The translations under genes and the position numbers were made by a program. Shown one piece after another: positions 36,135-47,672 of a stretch of DNA of 64,000 bases. The stretch comes from Rhodococcus sp. P-2. Lineage in GTDB: Bacteria; Actinomycetota; Actinomycetes; Mycobacteriales; Mycobacteriaceae. The notes beneath the pieces are model-generated. The model worked only from the letters and a program-made list of their open reading frames with translations, was not told the DNA's origin and ran no database searches. The DNA is taken from NCBI RefSeq assembly GCF_016598535.1, contig NZ_CP066779.1, forward strand, positions 620,001 to 684,000, given 5' to 3'. How positions within the stretch are numbered: position 1 is the stretch's first letter; every line of letters starts with the position of its first letter.

Positions 36135-37910
36135 TCAGCCAGGTAGAACCGGGATGGCTTTCTGTCCGGTCAGCACGGTCACTTCACGCCAACGACGATC
36201 CCCGGCGGGGTCGTTGTTGTTCAGTTGGAACACCGCGCGCGCGTCGGCCACGTACTCGGTGGTCGGCGACGCATCAACGGAGGTGACGGGAGCCGTCAGG
36301 TTTCCACTCGGCAGCGCGTCCATTCGGGAACCGTCGATCGCGACCTGGACGACCGGTATGTCGGCTCCACTGCGCGCGATCACGATGGTGTCGCTGTTGC
36401 TCCAGTCGAGCGAGAGCGCGGTGCTGCCCAAACCGGAGGCCACTGCGCGTGGACTCGTCAGGGCGTAGACGCCGCTGGCTGTGCGCACGACTACGGCCAG
36501 GTAGACCTTGCCGTCGATGATCATCGCCGCTCGCACACCGTCACGGGAGAGTCGTAGTTCCGAGATCGTGGAACCGACCGACGTCAGGGCCCCGACATCG
36601 ACATTGGTGACCGACACCCGGCCGGTGCCTGGTTCACGGACGACCCGTACGACGGTATTGCCGTTCACGGCCGCCCAGACCGCGTTGTTGTCCAGCTCCC
36701 ACGAAGGTCGGGTGATGGCACTGCCTTCGAGTACCGGAACGGATCCTTCGTAGGTCCCGAGCGACAAGTCGAATCTTGTGGCTGGATCCGGCCGAGCAGT
36801 GTCCGCGACGGCTGCCACCAACTTGCCGTCCCGGGAGAGAGCGGCCGCTGTGAGGTTGCCCGCAGTGCCCGCGAAGCCGGGCACCGGAGCCGCCTCCTGC
36901 TCGGTGACGCTCACCAGTGAGCCGTTGCGCAGGGCGTGCAGTCCGACGGTCGCACTCGTGGTGGCCAGCGGGTTGGTGGATGCGACGTCAGCGGTGGTCC
37001 AGCCGTCTGCATGAGCTGCGTCCAGCGGTTCGCCGTCGATCTCCAGTACATACGGTCCCGCGACATCGGCATTGGCGAGCGTCCAAATGACCTGTGCTGC
37101 AAACAAACCGCGAGTAGCAGCATCCATCGGGTTGTCGAGGCGGAAGTTGATGCGCACGCCACCGAGCCCGACACCGACCTGTCCCGGCTTGCCGTCGGCC
37201 TTGGTGATCGGACCGATCACCGACACGCCATTGCCGAGTTCGTTTCGTACAGCCGGCGCCAGCGCTGCCTTCGGTCCGTCGATCATCAGGCCGATCAGCT
37301 GAGCTGCCACCTGGTCCTGTCCGCCGGAAATCCAGCGAAGGTCGGGGACGACCGTCTGACTCGTGGGGTCGAGGAAGAACAACGACTTGCGCTGATAGGC
37401 GCCGAGGAACTGCGGGCGCTCCATGATCACACCGGGTGGCAGATCACTGATCCGCCATTCGCCGTCGGTCAACGTCAGGGTCATCCTCGCTTCGAAGCTG
37501 CCCTCTTCGGGAACGTACAGTCCGCCCGGATCGAGGCGACCTACCTTGTTCACCCGAATCGTGTACACCGCTTCGGAACTGGTTCGCGATGCGGACAGGG
37601 TGTCGATCTTGTCGACGATGACGGCGCTGGCCGCGTCGTCCCAGCGCGCCGACGCGTCCTTGGTGAGGTACTGACGTGCTGCGGCATGCCGGTTGGACGG
37701 GTCGGTACTCGCCTTGACGAAGTCGCGTACCAGCAGGTCCGGCTCTCGCCCTGATGCCGGTGATTCGACGGAGGTTCCGGGCACGGCTGTTGCCAGAGTT
37801 CCGATTGCCTGCGGCGACGAGGACTCCGGCAAACTCGCGCACGCGCCGGTCAGCAACAGCACGCTGAGCGTTGTTGCGAGAAGTCCCAGACGACGGCGGG
37901 TTCCGATCAT
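36135..37910 (-). CDS. lpqB: Lipoprotein LpqB
   Basis: Surface lipoprotein that modulates the MtrB sensor, 591 residues. The signal peptide ends in LTGAC with lipidated Cys24. The N-terminal half carries a GerMN-type domain (about 200-310, containing [20 protein letters not shown]), and the C-terminal half is a beta-propeller-like region, including [16 protein letters not shown]. Its ATG overlaps the mtrB stop by 4 nt (ATGA), so mtrA-mtrB-lpqB form one translationally coupled operon. The order and length match M. tuberculosis Rv3244c. Confidence 0.94.
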   Translation of the reverse strand: MIGTRRRLGLLATTLSVLLLTGACASLPESSSPQAIGTLATAVPGTSVESPASGREPDLLVRDFVKASTDPSNRHAAARQYLTKDASARWDDAASAVIVDKIDTLSASRTSSEAVYTIRVNKVGRLDPGGLYVPEEGSFEARMTLTLTDGEWRISDLPPGVIMERPQFLGAYQRKSLFFLDPTSQTVVPDLRWISGGQDQVAAQLIGLMIDGPKAALAPAVRNELGNGVSVIGPITKADGKPGQVGVGLGGVRINFRLDNPMDAATRGLFAAQVIWTLANADVAGPYVLEIDGEPLDAAHADGWTTADVASTNPLATTSATVGLHALRNGSLVSVTEQEAAPVPGFAGTAGNLTAAALSRDGKLVAAVADTARPDPATRFDLSLGTYEGSVPVLEGSAITRPSWELDNNAVWAAVNGNTVVRVVREPGTGRVSVTNVDVGALTSVGSTISELRLSRDGVRAAMIIDGKVYLAVVVRTASGVYALTSPRAVASGLGSTALSLDWSNSDTIVIARSGADIPVVQVAIDGSRMDALPSGNLTAPVTSVDASPTTEYVADARAVFQLNNNDPAGDRRWREVTVLTGQKAIPVLPG

Positions 37911-39646
37911 GATCGATCTCCGCCGCTGGACTCGTTCCGCGAGTCCGGTTCACGCGGCGTCGGCAGGGACGACGTGACCTCGCCGACCGTATCGGCGACG
38001 ATGTCGGCTTCGCTCGGCGTGCGGACGAACTTGGTGGTCGTCGGCTTGAGCGGCAGCGGACTCGACACGACTTTCTTGCCGCGGGTACGCGAGAGCGTCA
38101 GCCGGAAGCAGGCGCCGACGCCTGGTTCGCCCCAGGCTTCGAGCTTGCCGTCGTGCAGATTCGCGTCCTCGACGCTGATCGCGAGGCCGAGTCCGGTGCC
38201 ACCACTGCGGCGCACGCGGGACGGGTCCGATCGCCAGAACCGGTTGAAGACCAACTTCTCCTCCCCTGGCCGCAATCCCACACCACTGTCACGGACGATG
38301 AAGGCGAGAGCATTGTCGTCGGCGCGAAGGCGAAGCAGAATCGGCTTCCCTTCGCCGTGATCGATGGCGTTGGCCAGGAGATTTCGCAGGATGCGTTCGA
38401 CGCGGCGCGGATCCACATCGGCCATGACGGGCTCGTCGGGCATGTCCACGATCAGTTCGGTGCCGGATTCGCGGGCGAGATGGCGAACCGTGGAAACCGC
38501 CGCTCGTGCACACATACGCACGTCGAGTTGTTCGGACGCGAGTTCCGCGACGCCGGCGTCGTGGCGGGAGATCTCGAGGAGGTCTGCCAGTAGCCCCTCG
38601 AACCTGTCCAGTTCGGCGACAAGCAGTTCCGACGACCGACGCAGCATCGGGTCGAGGTTCTCACTGCCGTCGTAGATCAGGTCGGCTGCCATTCGGACCG
38701 TCGTCAGTGGAGTGCGGAGTTCATGGCTGACATCGGAGGTGAAGCGTTTCTGGAGACTGCCGAACTCCTCGAGTTGGGTGATCTGTTTCGACAGACTCTC
38801 GGCCATCTCGTTGAAGGACATGGCCAGGCGCGCCATGTCGTCCTCGCCGCGGACCGGCATTCGTTCCTTGAGTCGGCCGTCTGCGAAACGCACCGCGATC
38901 CGTGAGGCCGATCGAATGGGAAGGACGACCTGTCTGGCGACCAACAGTGAAATCGCCGCCAGGAGCACCAGCAACACCGCTCCACCGATCAGCAGGGTGC
39001 TTCGAACCAGAGAGAGACTTCGGTCTTCGCTGGCCAGCGGGAAGATCAGGTACAGCTCGAGACCGGAGATCGACGACGCGGTGGGGCTACCGATGATCAG
39101 CGCGGGTCCGGAGTAACCGTTCGGGTTGGACACCGTCGCGAATTGGTAGCTGATCTGGCCGCGTTTGACGAACTCGCGCAGGTTGTCGGGGATCTGATCG
39201 ACCGGGCCCGAACTCGTCGGCTGGCGCGGCCCGTCCCCGGGCACGATGAGCACCGGATCGAAGGTGCCGGCCGAACCGGAGGCCTGGCCCGAGGTCTGGT
39301 TTCGACGGCTCGTCAGTCCGGACGCCGCGCTCTCCAATTGGACGTTCAGTGCCGTCGAATCGTCGACGCCGGCGAGTTGGTCTTCCACGATGCCGCGGGC
39401 ACGGTCCATTTCTTCGGTCGCCGCAGTGATCTTCGTTTCCAACAGCCGATCGGTGATCTGGCTGGTGAGCACGACGCCGAGAATGACGATGACGATCAAG
39501 GACAGCGTCAAAGTCGAGACGACCACTCGCAACTGGAGCGAGCGTCGCCACGTGTGCGCGAGGGTGTTGCTCATCGAGTGACACCACCGCAGGAATGGCG
39601 TCAGCCGTCGGTTGAGACGACGACGCCACCTGGAAACTCCGCTCAC
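37907..39646 (-). CDS. mtrB: Sensor histidine kinase MtrB
   Basis: Membrane sensor of the MtrAB two-component system controlling cell-wall hydrolases and division; 579 residues. Membrane segments are at about 39-62 and 217-238, enclosing an extracytoplasmic sensor of about 155 residues. HAMP is at about 239-292, the phospho-acceptor His308 in [20 protein letters not shown], and the ATPase N-box [13 protein letters not shown] with G1 [12 protein letters not shown] and G2 [13 protein letters not shown]. The GTG start overlaps the mtrA stop by 4 nt. A basic N-terminus precedes the first membrane helix. Confidence 0.95.
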   Translation of the reverse strand: MSGVSRWRRRLNRRLTPFLRWCHSMSNTLAHTWRRSLQLRVVVSTLTLSLIVIVILGVVLTSQITDRLLETKITAATEEMDRARGIVEDQLAGVDDSTALNVQLESAASGLTSRRNQTSGQASGSAGTFDPVLIVPGDGPRQPTSSGPVDQIPDNLREFVKRGQISYQFATVSNPNGYSGPALIIGSPTASSISGLELYLIFPLASEDRSLSLVRSTLLIGGAVLLVLLAAISLLVARQVVLPIRSASRIAVRFADGRLKERMPVRGEDDMARLAMSFNEMAESLSKQITQLEEFGSLQKRFTSDVSHELRTPLTTVRMAADLIYDGSENLDPMLRRSSELLVAELDRFEGLLADLLEISRHDAGVAELASEQLDVRMCARAAVSTVRHLARESGTELIVDMPDEPVMADVDPRRVERILRNLLANAIDHGEGKPILLRLRADDNALAFIVRDSGVGLRPGEEKLVFNRFWRSDPSRVRRSGGTGLGLAISVEDANLHDGKLEAWGEPGVGACFRLTLSRTRGKKVVSSPLPLKPTTTKFVRTPSEADIVADTVGEVTSSLPTPREPDSRNESSGGDRS

Positions 39647-40320
39647 GGCGGTCCGGCCTTGTAGCCGACCCCCCTGACCGTCAGAACCACTTCGGGATTC
39701 TCGGGATCAGTTTCGACCTTGGCGCGCAAACGCTGAACGTGCACGTTCACCAGACGGGTGTCGGCGGCATGGCGGTATCCCCACACCTGCTCGAGGAGGA
39801 CTTCACGGGTGAACACCTGGCGCGGCTTGCGCGCCAAGGCGACCAGCAGGTCGAATTCGAGTGGTGTGAGCGAGATCTGCTCGCTGCCGCGGCTGACCTT
39901 GTGTGCCGGCACGTCGATCACGATGTCGGCGATGCTCAGCAGTTCGGCCGGTTCTTCTTCGGTACGGCGCAGGCGAGCGCGCACCCGCGCCACCAACTCC
40001 TTCGGCTTGAACGGCTTCATGATGTAGTCGTCCGCACCGGATTCGAGGCCGAGCACGACGTCGACGGTGTCGGTCTTGGCCGTCAGCATCACGATGGGCA
40101 CACCGGAATCCGCACGCAGAACCCGGCATACGTCGATGCCGTTCATTCCGGGAAGCATGAGATCGAGCAGGACCAGATCGGGCCGAGTCTCACGCACTGC
40201 CGCGAGCGCCAGGGTTCCGTCGCCTACCACGTAGGGATCGAAACCCTCACCACGCAGCACGATCGTGAGCATCTCGGCGAGTGCCGTGTCGTCGTCGACA
40301 ACCAGAATCCTTGGTTTCAT
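39643..40320 (-). CDS. mtrA: Response regulator MtrA
   Basis: OmpR/PhoB-type regulator, 225 residues, essential in mycobacteria. The receiver domain has acidic pocket D9-D11 and phosphorylation site D53 in [13 protein letters not shown]; the conserved Thr and Lys are in VMLTAKTD. The C-terminal winged helix (about 130-225) includes [53 protein letters not shown]. It is first in the mtrA-mtrB-lpqB operon and 116 bp from the tmk stop, leaving room for its own promoter. AGGG lies just upstream of the ATG. Confidence 0.96.
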   Translation of the reverse strand: MKPRILVVDDDTALAEMLTIVLRGEGFDPYVVGDGTLALAAVRETRPDLVLLDLMLPGMNGIDVCRVLRADSGVPIVMLTAKTDTVDVVLGLESGADDYIMKPFKPKELVARVRARLRRTEEEPAELLSIADIVIDVPAHKVSRGSEQISLTPLEFDLLVALARKPRQVFTREVLLEQVWGYRHAADTRLVNVHVQRLRAKVETDPENPEVVLTVRGVGYKAGPP

Positions 40321-40436
40321 ATCCCTATCGTTGCATCTCGGAGCGATGAATCAGACCGTTACGTGGCCGTGCGGCGTGCCGCGTCTTTCCCTCTACTGTG
40401 CCGGAAAGTTCGAATCACGGCCGCGAGGGTGACCGA

Positions 40437-41078
40437 TCACGCGAAATCCGCGAGCCTGTGCGCCAGGTCGGCCGGGTCCGTCTCCGGCCCCACGATCCAC
40501 CAGGGTGAGACCCAGGCCGTCGCTGCCAACTGCGTGTACAGCTCACCGGTTCTTGCTTGCAGGCCGCCGTCGCGCTCGTAGGCGTCGAGCTGACGCGACG
40601 CGTCCTCGACCTCACGCGAGCGGGCGCGCTGCTCGGCGAGCGCTACCGGCACGTCGAGGTACAACTGCAGATCGGGAGCGGGGAGAGCGAGTCGGCCCAG
40701 CTCCAATTCACGGACCCAGGCGACCATCTCGCCGTCCACGCCCTGATGCACGCGCGCCGCGTTGTAGGCGGCGTTGGAGGCAACGTAGCGATCGAGGAGA
40801 ACAATGTCGTTGGTGGACAACAGTTCCGAGATCCGATCCGCAGCACCGGCGCGGTCCAAGGCGAACAGGACTGCCATCGCGTTCACGGATTCAGCCAGAT
40901 CTCCGTGTGATCCTTTGAGTGCCTCGGCAGCAAGATCCGCGTGGATCGACTTTCCGTACCGCGGAAAATCCAGAGTTGCGATCGACGTGCCGCCGCGGCG
41001 GAGTTCGCTCTCCACTTTGCCGATCAACGTTCGCTTTCCAGCTCCGTCTAGGCCTTCCAATGCCACCAGTGTTCCCAC
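40437..41078 (-). CDS. tmk: Thymidylate kinase
   Basis: Phosphorylates dTMP to dTDP for DNA synthesis; 213 residues. The P-loop is EGLDGAGKRTLIGK near residue 8, the DRX motif is LLDRYVASNAAY, and the LID region is in EQRARSREVEDASRQLDAYERD. GTG 41078 is preferred: TAGGCT on the minus strand ends 8 nt before it, a leaderless promoter, and the short N-terminus matches other Tmk proteins. TTG 41087 is an alternative start. Followed by mtrA on the same strand, as in mycobacteria (Rv3247c). Confidence 0.92.
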   Translation of the reverse strand: MGTLVALEGLDGAGKRTLIGKVESELRRGGTSIATLDFPRYGKSIHADLAAEALKGSHGDLAESVNAMAVLFALDRAGAADRISELLSTNDIVLLDRYVASNAAYNAARVHQGVDGEMVAWVRELELGRLALPAPDLQLYLDVPVALAEQRARSREVEDASRQLDAYERDGGLQARTGELYTQLAATAWVSPWWIVGPETDPADLAHRLADFA

Positions 41079-41158
41079 GGCGGACAAGCCTATCCCCCGG
41101 CCTGCTTGCACAGACCGGGGGACGGCGGGCACTACATTCTCAGCGACGAATCACCGAG

Positions 41159-42637
<1,479 letters not shown>

Positions 42638-42697
42638 CTGCCTCTCCTGGTTGACGTGCAAACTATGCACAAGCCTATCGGTGTACCAGGCTATCGG

Positions 42698-43324
42698 TTA
42701 GACGCCCTCTCCCGCCCGCCCCTCTCGCGCCACGTCGATGAAGGGCCCGAGCAACGTGCCCAGATCCTCCGCCACCGAAGCCCCGGACTCCGGCGGCATC
42801 GAAATGTAGCTGAGCCCGAGACGCGCGATCGCCCTGGCCAAGATCCCGGCATCAGCGGGTGACGCCTGTATCCACCCTCGCTGGAAACTCTCCGCAAGGC
42901 GTGACGACGCCCGCTCGATGATGACCGCGCTGTCGGTGGTGATCAGGCGAAGCAGATCCGGCTTGGCCTCACCGGTGAGGAGTGAGATCACCAACGGGTC
43001 GGTTGCACTGGAGGCGAAAAACGATCCGAAGCCCGCCATCAACGCCTCGACTGCACGTCCTTCGTTCGCCACCATGGCCTCGTCCACGGCGTCGACGAAT
43101 CCGTCGGCAAGGCGAAGCGCGTACGCCTCGGCAAGCCCTTGCCTCGAACCGAACTCGTTGTAGAGCGTCTGACGACTCACACCGGCATGCTTGGCCAGAA
43201 CTGTCAGCGTCACCTCCGACCAGTCGCGCTCGGTCAACAACTCACGCATCGAATCGAGCACCGACGTACGCAGCAGCAGGCGCGACGCTTCTTTCTGCGG
43301 CAGACGAGTGGGCGTCGAAGTCAT
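42698..43324 (-). CDS. TetR-family regulator of the alkane cluster (AlkX/AlkU-like)
   Basis: Probable repressor of alkB-rubA-rubB, 208 residues. The HTH is at about 20-65, with LTVLAKHAGVSRQTLYNEFGSRQGLAEAY including recognition helix VSRQTLYNEF. The rest is a helical ligand domain. It is fourth in order after alkB, rubA and rubB, 48 bp downstream of rubB. TAGTGT (minus strand, 43332-43337) ends 7 nt before its ATG, so it may also be expressed alone as a leaderless transcript. Mycobacterial Rv3249c occupies the same place. Likely target: the repeats upstream of alkB (inference). Confidence 0.88.
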   Translation of the reverse strand: MTSTPTRLPQKEASRLLLRTSVLDSMRELLTERDWSEVTLTVLAKHAGVSRQTLYNEFGSRQGLAEAYALRLADGFVDAVDEAMVANEGRAVEALMAGFGSFFASSATDPLVISLLTGEAKPDLLRLITTDSAVIIERASSRLAESFQRGWIQASPADAGILARAIARLGLSYISMPPESGASVAEDLGTLLGPFIDVAREGRAGEGV

Positions 43325-43372
43325 GCTGACGACACTACCGCCGCACTCAGGTCTCTTCGACGCCGACGCATC

Positions 43373-43555
43373 TCACCGTCGTTCGACCTCCACCATGAAG
43401 AAGTCACTCTTCGCCGCCCCGCAGTCCGGGCAACTCCAGTCGTCGGGAATGTCGTCCCAGCGAGTGCCCGGCTCGATACCGTCGTCCGGCCAGCCGACCG
43501 CCTCGTCGTACTCGAATCCGCACTGCGCGCACTGATACAGCTTGTAGTCGTTCAT
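43373..43555 (-). CDS. rubB: Rubredoxin (second of the pair)
   Basis: One-iron electron carrier, 60 residues, delivering electrons from rubredoxin reductase to the alkane hydroxylase. The two Fe-binding knuckles are CAQCGF near 9-12 and CPDCGA near 42-45, separated by the usual [20 protein letters not shown] segment. It belongs to the AlkG2-type rubredoxins by its tyrosine/tryptophan pattern (inference). The ATG overlaps the rubA stop by 4 nt (ATGA). Confidence 0.94.
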   Translation of the reverse strand: MNDYKLYQCAQCGFEYDEAVGWPDDGIEPGTRWDDIPDDWSCPDCGAAKSDFFMVEVERR

Positions 43556-43737
43556 GATTCACTCCCCGCCGGTGCCGGCATCGTTTCGAAGTCCAGCTTT
43601 TCCCTCACGCCGCAGTCCGGGCAGCACCAGTCGTCCGGAACGGCATCCCACGGCGTACCGGCCGGAAACCCTTCTCGTGGTGCACCCTTCGACTCGTCGT
43701 AGACGTATTCGCACACCGGGCATCGGTAGCTGCTCAT
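43552..43737 (-). CDS. rubA: Rubredoxin (first of the pair)
   Basis: Rubredoxin of 61 residues with knuckles CPVCEY near 6-9 and CCPDCG near 38-42. The C-terminal tail ([16 protein letters not shown]) is longer and acidic. It resembles AlkG1-type rubredoxins, some of which cannot transfer electrons to AlkB (recalled), so the pair may have divided roles. ATG 43737 shares its first base with the alkB stop (TGATG), and its own stop overlaps rubB. Longer upstream reading is antisense-like noise over alkB. Confidence 0.93.
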   Translation of the reverse strand: MSSYRCPVCEYVYDESKGAPREGFPAGTPWDAVPDDWCCPDCGVREKLDFETMPAPAGSES

Positions 43738-44963
43738 CACGCTGCTCCGTACCGAGCGAGGATGCGATCGCGCTTGGACGGCTGAACGTTGACGCGGGTG
43801 ATGTCGCCGCCGTAATGCGCAAGGACCTTGGGATCCATCACTTTTCGCCACAGCGGCGGAACGTAAGCGAGCATGATCATGCTCGCGTAGCCGCTGGGCA
43901 GGTTGGGTGCGCCGTCCATGCTTCGAAGCGTCTGATACCGACGCGTCGGGTTCGCGTGGTGGTCGCTGTGACGCTGGAGGTGATACAGGAAGATGTTGGT
44001 GCAGATGTGATCGCTGTTCCAACTGTGCTCCGGTGCGGCACGCTCGTACCGCCCACTGTCCAGACGACGACGCTTCAGACCGTAATGTTCGAGGTAGTTG
44101 ACGGTTTCGAGCAGACAGAACCCGAAGACGGCCTGCAGCACCAGGAACGGCAGTACCGAGGGCCCGAAGACGGCGACGAGGACACCGAAGAGCACGACGG
44201 ACATCAACCACGAATGCAGGACGTCGTTGCGAATTGTCCACGGCTTCTTACCCAGTCGATCGAGTCTGGCCTTTTCCAGGGACCACGACGAGCGCAGAGA
44301 ACCCCACACACTGCGCGGCAGGAAAGTCCAGAAACTCTCACCGAAGCGAGACGACGCCGGATCCTCGGGCGTGGCGACACGCACGTGGTGTCCACGATTG
44401 TGCTCGATGTAGAAGTGGCCGTAAAACGACTGCGCCAGAGTGATCTTCGACAACCAGCGCTCGAGGTCATCCTTCTTGTGGCCGAGTTCGTGTGCGGTGT
44501 TGATCCCGATTCCTGCGACGCAACCGATACTGATCGCCAGGCCGATCTTGGAGATCAGCCCTAGTCCGCCGTCGATTCCGAGCCAGGACAGATCGGTGGC
44601 CGACCAGAGATAGCAGGCCACGACCAGGCTGGCCAACTGGAACGGTATGTAGATGTAGGTGCAGTACCGGTAGTACTTGTCGTTCTCGAGGCGTTCCATC
44701 ACCTCGTCCGGCGGATTCTCGCCGTCCGGACCAAAGAAGATGTCGAGGATCGGGAGCAGAATGTAGACGAGCAGCGGTCCGATCCACCACCACACCGGCG
44801 AGATCGCATTCCATCCGAGACTGTTGAACAACGCGACCAACCCGACGGCAATGAAGACCGCCGTCGGCGGTACCAGGCCGAGCAGCCAGAGATACCTCTT
44901 CTTGTCGCGCCACTGCTCGGGTGGGAGCGTCTGCCCGGACTGCGAGTTCACGTGCGTCGACAC
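43737..44963 (-). CDS. alkB: Alkane 1-monooxygenase AlkB
   Basis: Integral membrane di-iron enzyme that hydroxylates terminal carbons of medium-chain n-alkanes; 408 residues with about six membrane helices. Histidine motifs: HELGH (158-162), EHNRGHH (187-193), LQRHSDHH (329-336), plus the AlkB hallmark NYLEHYGL (289-296). It heads the alkB-rubA-rubB-tetR cluster with overlapping genes. AGGAGG is present about 6 nt before the start region. The upstream 110 bp contains a tandem repeat (45018-45073). Gene order matches the alkB1 cluster described in Rhodococcus. Confidence 0.96.
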   Translation of the reverse strand: MSTHVNSQSGQTLPPEQWRDKKRYLWLLGLVPPTAVFIAVGLVALFNSLGWNAISPVWWWIGPLLVYILLPILDIFFGPDGENPPDEVMERLENDKYYRYCTYIYIPFQLASLVVACYLWSATDLSWLGIDGGLGLISKIGLAISIGCVAGIGINTAHELGHKKDDLERWLSKITLAQSFYGHFYIEHNRGHHVRVATPEDPASSRFGESFWTFLPRSVWGSLRSSWSLEKARLDRLGKKPWTIRNDVLHSWLMSVVLFGVLVAVFGPSVLPFLVLQAVFGFCLLETVNYLEHYGLKRRRLDSGRYERAAPEHSWNSDHICTNIFLYHLQRHSDHHANPTRRYQTLRSMDGAPNLPSGYASMIMLAYVPPLWRKVMDPKVLAHYGGDITRVNVQPSKRDRILARYGAA

Positions 44964-45017
44964 GGTCTGCCTCCTCGATTCGGACCAACTCGGTAACTGT
45001 GAGTCAGTTCACTATGA

Positions 45018-45073
45018 GATAGACAGTACTACCGATTTTGTACACGGGATAGACAAATGGAAAACTTTGTACA
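45018..45073. promoter_or_regulatory. Tandem two-part repeat in the alkB promoter region
   Basis: Two copies of GATAGACA-N-TTTGTACA: 45018-45025 with 45037-45044 (spacer 11) and 45048-45055 with 45066-45073 (spacer 10). The unit repeats every 29-30 bp, about three helical turns. It lies 55-110 bp before the alkB start and ends at the permease stop, so it probably holds the operator or activator sites. Confidence 0.65.
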
Positions 45074-46570
45074 TCACTCGATTTCGCCGCGTTCGCGCTT
45101 CCCGATCATCGAATGCTGCCTGCTGTAGGCGAAATAGATGACAACTCCGACAGCCATCCAGACCACGAACCTCATCCAGGTCTCCACCGACAGGTTGAAC
45201 ATCAGCCACAGACACGCGAGGACAGCCAGAATCGGGACCAGAGGGACCAGTGGCACCCGGAACCCGCGCGGAAGGTCCGGTCGCGTCCGCCGAAGCACGA
45301 GAACCCCGATCGAGACGAGAACAAACGCGAACAGTGTGCCGATGTTCACCATTTCCTCGAGGGTGCCGATCGGAAAGACTCCGGCGAGCACCGCGACCAC
45401 GACGCCGACCAAGATCGTGATCCGCACGGGAGTTCCGTGCTTGCCCGTCGGCGCCAGCCGTCGTGGCATCAGACCGTCGCGGGCCATCGCGAAGAGCACC
45501 CTGGTCTGACCGAGCATCAGCACCATCACCACCGTCGTGAGACCGGCCAACGCTCCGAACGAGATGACGTTCTTCGCCCAGGTGATGTCGTGGAACGCGA
45601 ATGCCGTCGCCAGGTTGGACGTATCACCCTCGAGTTCGGTGTATTTCACCATCCCCGTCAGCACGAGTGTCACCGCCACGTACAGAACCGTGACGATCAA
45701 CAGTGAGCCCAGGATGCCGCGCGGCAGCGCCTTCTGCGGCTCCTTCGCTTCCTCAGCAGTCGTGGCGACGACGTCGAATCCGATGAACGCGAAGAACACC
45801 AGACTGGCCGCCGCGAGCAATCCGTACCACCCGAACGTGCTGCCACCGGCCCCCGTCACGTACGAGAACAGCGACTGGTGAATGCCCTCCCCCGTCGAGC
45901 CCGGTTGGGACGGCGGAATGTACGGCGAGTAATTGTCGGTGTCGATGTAGAACAGACCGACGATGATCACCAGCAACACCACCGCCACCTTGATCGCCGT
46001 GATCACCAGTGACACCCTCGACGAGAGTTTCGTACCGGTCGCGAGCAGGATCGTGATGACAGCGATCACCAGCACCGCACCCCAGTCGAACGAGATCGGC
46101 CCCAACTCGACGATCGGGCTGCGTGAGCCCATCACTTCACCGAGGTACAGCGACCAGCCTTTTGCCACCACCGAAGACGCCAGGGCGAATTCGAGGATGA
46201 GATCCCAGCCGATGATCCAGGCAACGAATTCGCCGAACGTCGCGTACGAGAACGTGTAAGCGCTACCGGCGACCGGGACCGTCGACGCGAACTCGGCGTA
46301 ACACAGCGCTGCCAGTCCGCAGGCGATGGCGGCAATGACAAACGCCAGGGAAACCGACGGCCCGGCGACGTTTCCCGCCGTCCGCGCCGTGAGAGTGAAG
46401 ATGCCGGCGCCGATGACCACCGCGACACCGAACACGGTGAGATCCCACGAGTTCAGCTCTTTCCGGAGTTTGGTTTCCGGCTCGTCGGTGTCCTTGATGG
46501 ACTGCTCGATCGATTTGGTTCGAAACAGCTTCGACCGGCCGGATCCGGCCTGCTCGTCCTTGACAGCCAT
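45074..46570 (-). CDS. APC-superfamily amino acid permease (CAT type)
   Basis: Membrane transporter of 498 residues with about 12 helices, probably for cationic amino acids. The first helix has the broken glycine motif VVIGAGIFTLTARTAGNVAGPS, and FAFIGFDVVATTAEEAKEPQKALPRGI is the conserved helix 6-7 region of the cationic amino acid transporter group. C-terminal helices 13-14 extend to KRERGEIE. AAGGAGG precedes the ATG at 5 nt, and a small GGGACC hairpin lies just before it. M. tuberculosis Rv3253c is at the same place. It may be co-transcribed with the upstream cation exporter (gap 86 bp). Confidence 0.9.
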   Translation of the reverse strand: MAVKDEQAGSGRSKLFRTKSIEQSIKDTDEPETKLRKELNSWDLTVFGVAVVIGAGIFTLTARTAGNVAGPSVSLAFVIAAIACGLAALCYAEFASTVPVAGSAYTFSYATFGEFVAWIIGWDLILEFALASSVVAKGWSLYLGEVMGSRSPIVELGPISFDWGAVLVIAVITILLATGTKLSSRVSLVITAIKVAVVLLVIIVGLFYIDTDNYSPYIPPSQPGSTGEGIHQSLFSYVTGAGGSTFGWYGLLAAASLVFFAFIGFDVVATTAEEAKEPQKALPRGILGSLLIVTVLYVAVTLVLTGMVKYTELEGDTSNLATAFAFHDITWAKNVISFGALAGLTTVVMVLMLGQTRVLFAMARDGLMPRRLAPTGKHGTPVRITILVGVVVAVLAGVFPIGTLEEMVNIGTLFAFVLVSIGVLVLRRTRPDLPRGFRVPLVPLVPILAVLACLWLMFNLSVETWMRFVVWMAVGVVIYFAYSRQHSMIGKRERGEIE

Positions 46571-46656
46571 TGCCGCCTCCTTGCTGGGGACCCGCAGGTC
46601 CCACCATGGGCAAGTAGAGAGATGGCATCAGCCTAAGCCCGCAGGCGCGGCTTTGT

Positions 46657-47628
46657 TCAGGGTTTGTCGGGAGCCTGTAGATCTGTCTCAGGGCGGTCTG
46701 AACCAGGTCGATCCGCACTGAGACGATCGAGGTCCGGCTCGAGGTAGATCACCCGCGCCGCGGGCACTGCAGCGCGCACGCGGGACTCGGCCTCGTCGAT
46801 CGCCGTCGCCACATCGGAGATCGTCGAGCCGAGAGGTACCGCAACCTTGGCCGCAACAAGGATTTCCTCGGGACCGAGGTACTGCGTCTTGCAATGGATG
46901 ACACGTTCGATGCGAGTTCCGTCCACGAGGGCATTCAGGATCAGTTCGGTCTCGACCGGCGTTGCGCCCTCGCCGATCAGCAGTGACTGCATCTCGATGA
47001 TCAGAATGACCGCGATGATGCCGAGCAGGACACCGATGCACAGGGTTCCGATACCGTCGAACACCGGATTTCCGGTCACCATGGTGAGGCCGACGCCGCC
47101 GAGTGCAAGCACCAGACCGATCAATGCTCCGGTGTCCTCGAGCAGCACTACCGGAAGTTCCGGACTACGAGAGGTTCGGATGAAGTTCCACCACGACGCA
47201 TTTCCCTTGAGCGGTCGTGATTCCTTCGCTGCGGTCCGGAAGCTGTAGCCCTCCAGGCAGATCGCGATCAACAGGATCGCGATTGCCACGAAAGCCGAAT
47301 TGAGTTCTTCCGGATGCTGAATCTTGTGAATACCTTCGTAGATCGCGAAGAGCGATCCGAGAGTGAACAGCACGAGCGCGACGACAAACGAGTAGAAGTA
47401 TCGGCTGCGCCCGTATCCGAACGGGTGAAGTTGGTCCGCCTCGCGTTCGGCCTTCTTCTGCCCCAGGAGCAGCAGTCCTTGATTGGACGTATCGGCCACC
47501 GAGTGCACCGATTCGGCGAGCATCGACGACGATCCGGTGATCAAGAATCCGGCGAACTTGGCTACGGCAATTCCGGCATTGGCTCCGAGGGCCGCCAGAA
47601 TTGCCTTTTTGCCACCATGAGCCGACAC
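46657..47628 (-). CDS. Cation diffusion facilitator family transporter
   Basis: Proton-coupled divalent-metal exporter of the CDF family, 323 residues with about six helices. The helix-2 metal site is in SSSMLAESVHSVADTSNQ (His/Asp-x3-Asp). The helix-5 counterpart is LLEDTGALIGLVLA, which offers Glu-Asp rather than the usual His/Asp-x3-Asp, as in the ZnT9-like branch, so metal choice is unclear. The C-terminal cytoplasmic domain ends with a proline-rich tail DRPGSDRPETDLQAPDKP. GTG 47628 has GAGGAG 5 nt upstream and is preferred over ATG 47676, which overlaps manA. I do not recall this gene between manA and the permease in M. tuberculosis. Confidence 0.87.
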   Translation of the reverse strand: MSAHGGKKAILAALGANAGIAVAKFAGFLITGSSSMLAESVHSVADTSNQGLLLLGQKKAEREADQLHPFGYGRSRYFYSFVVALVLFTLGSLFAIYEGIHKIQHPEELNSAFVAIAILLIAICLEGYSFRTAAKESRPLKGNASWWNFIRTSRSPELPVVLLEDTGALIGLVLALGGVGLTMVTGNPVFDGIGTLCIGVLLGIIAVILIIEMQSLLIGEGATPVETELILNALVDGTRIERVIHCKTQYLGPEEILVAAKVAVPLGSTISDVATAIDEAESRVRAAVPAARVIYLEPDLDRLSADRPGSDRPETDLQAPDKP

Positions 47629-47672
47629 AATGTCTCCTCGCTGTCGACCGGGATTCTTATCGTCCGAGATGT

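Noticed and set aside
42638-42697. Possible SAH riboswitch before ahcY
   Set aside because: Only 60 bp are available and no convincing paired structure or conserved core was seen.
46587-46602. GGGACC/GGTCCC hairpin before the permease ribosome site
   Set aside because: Only 6 bp; too short to claim a regulatory role, mentioned in the permease entry only.
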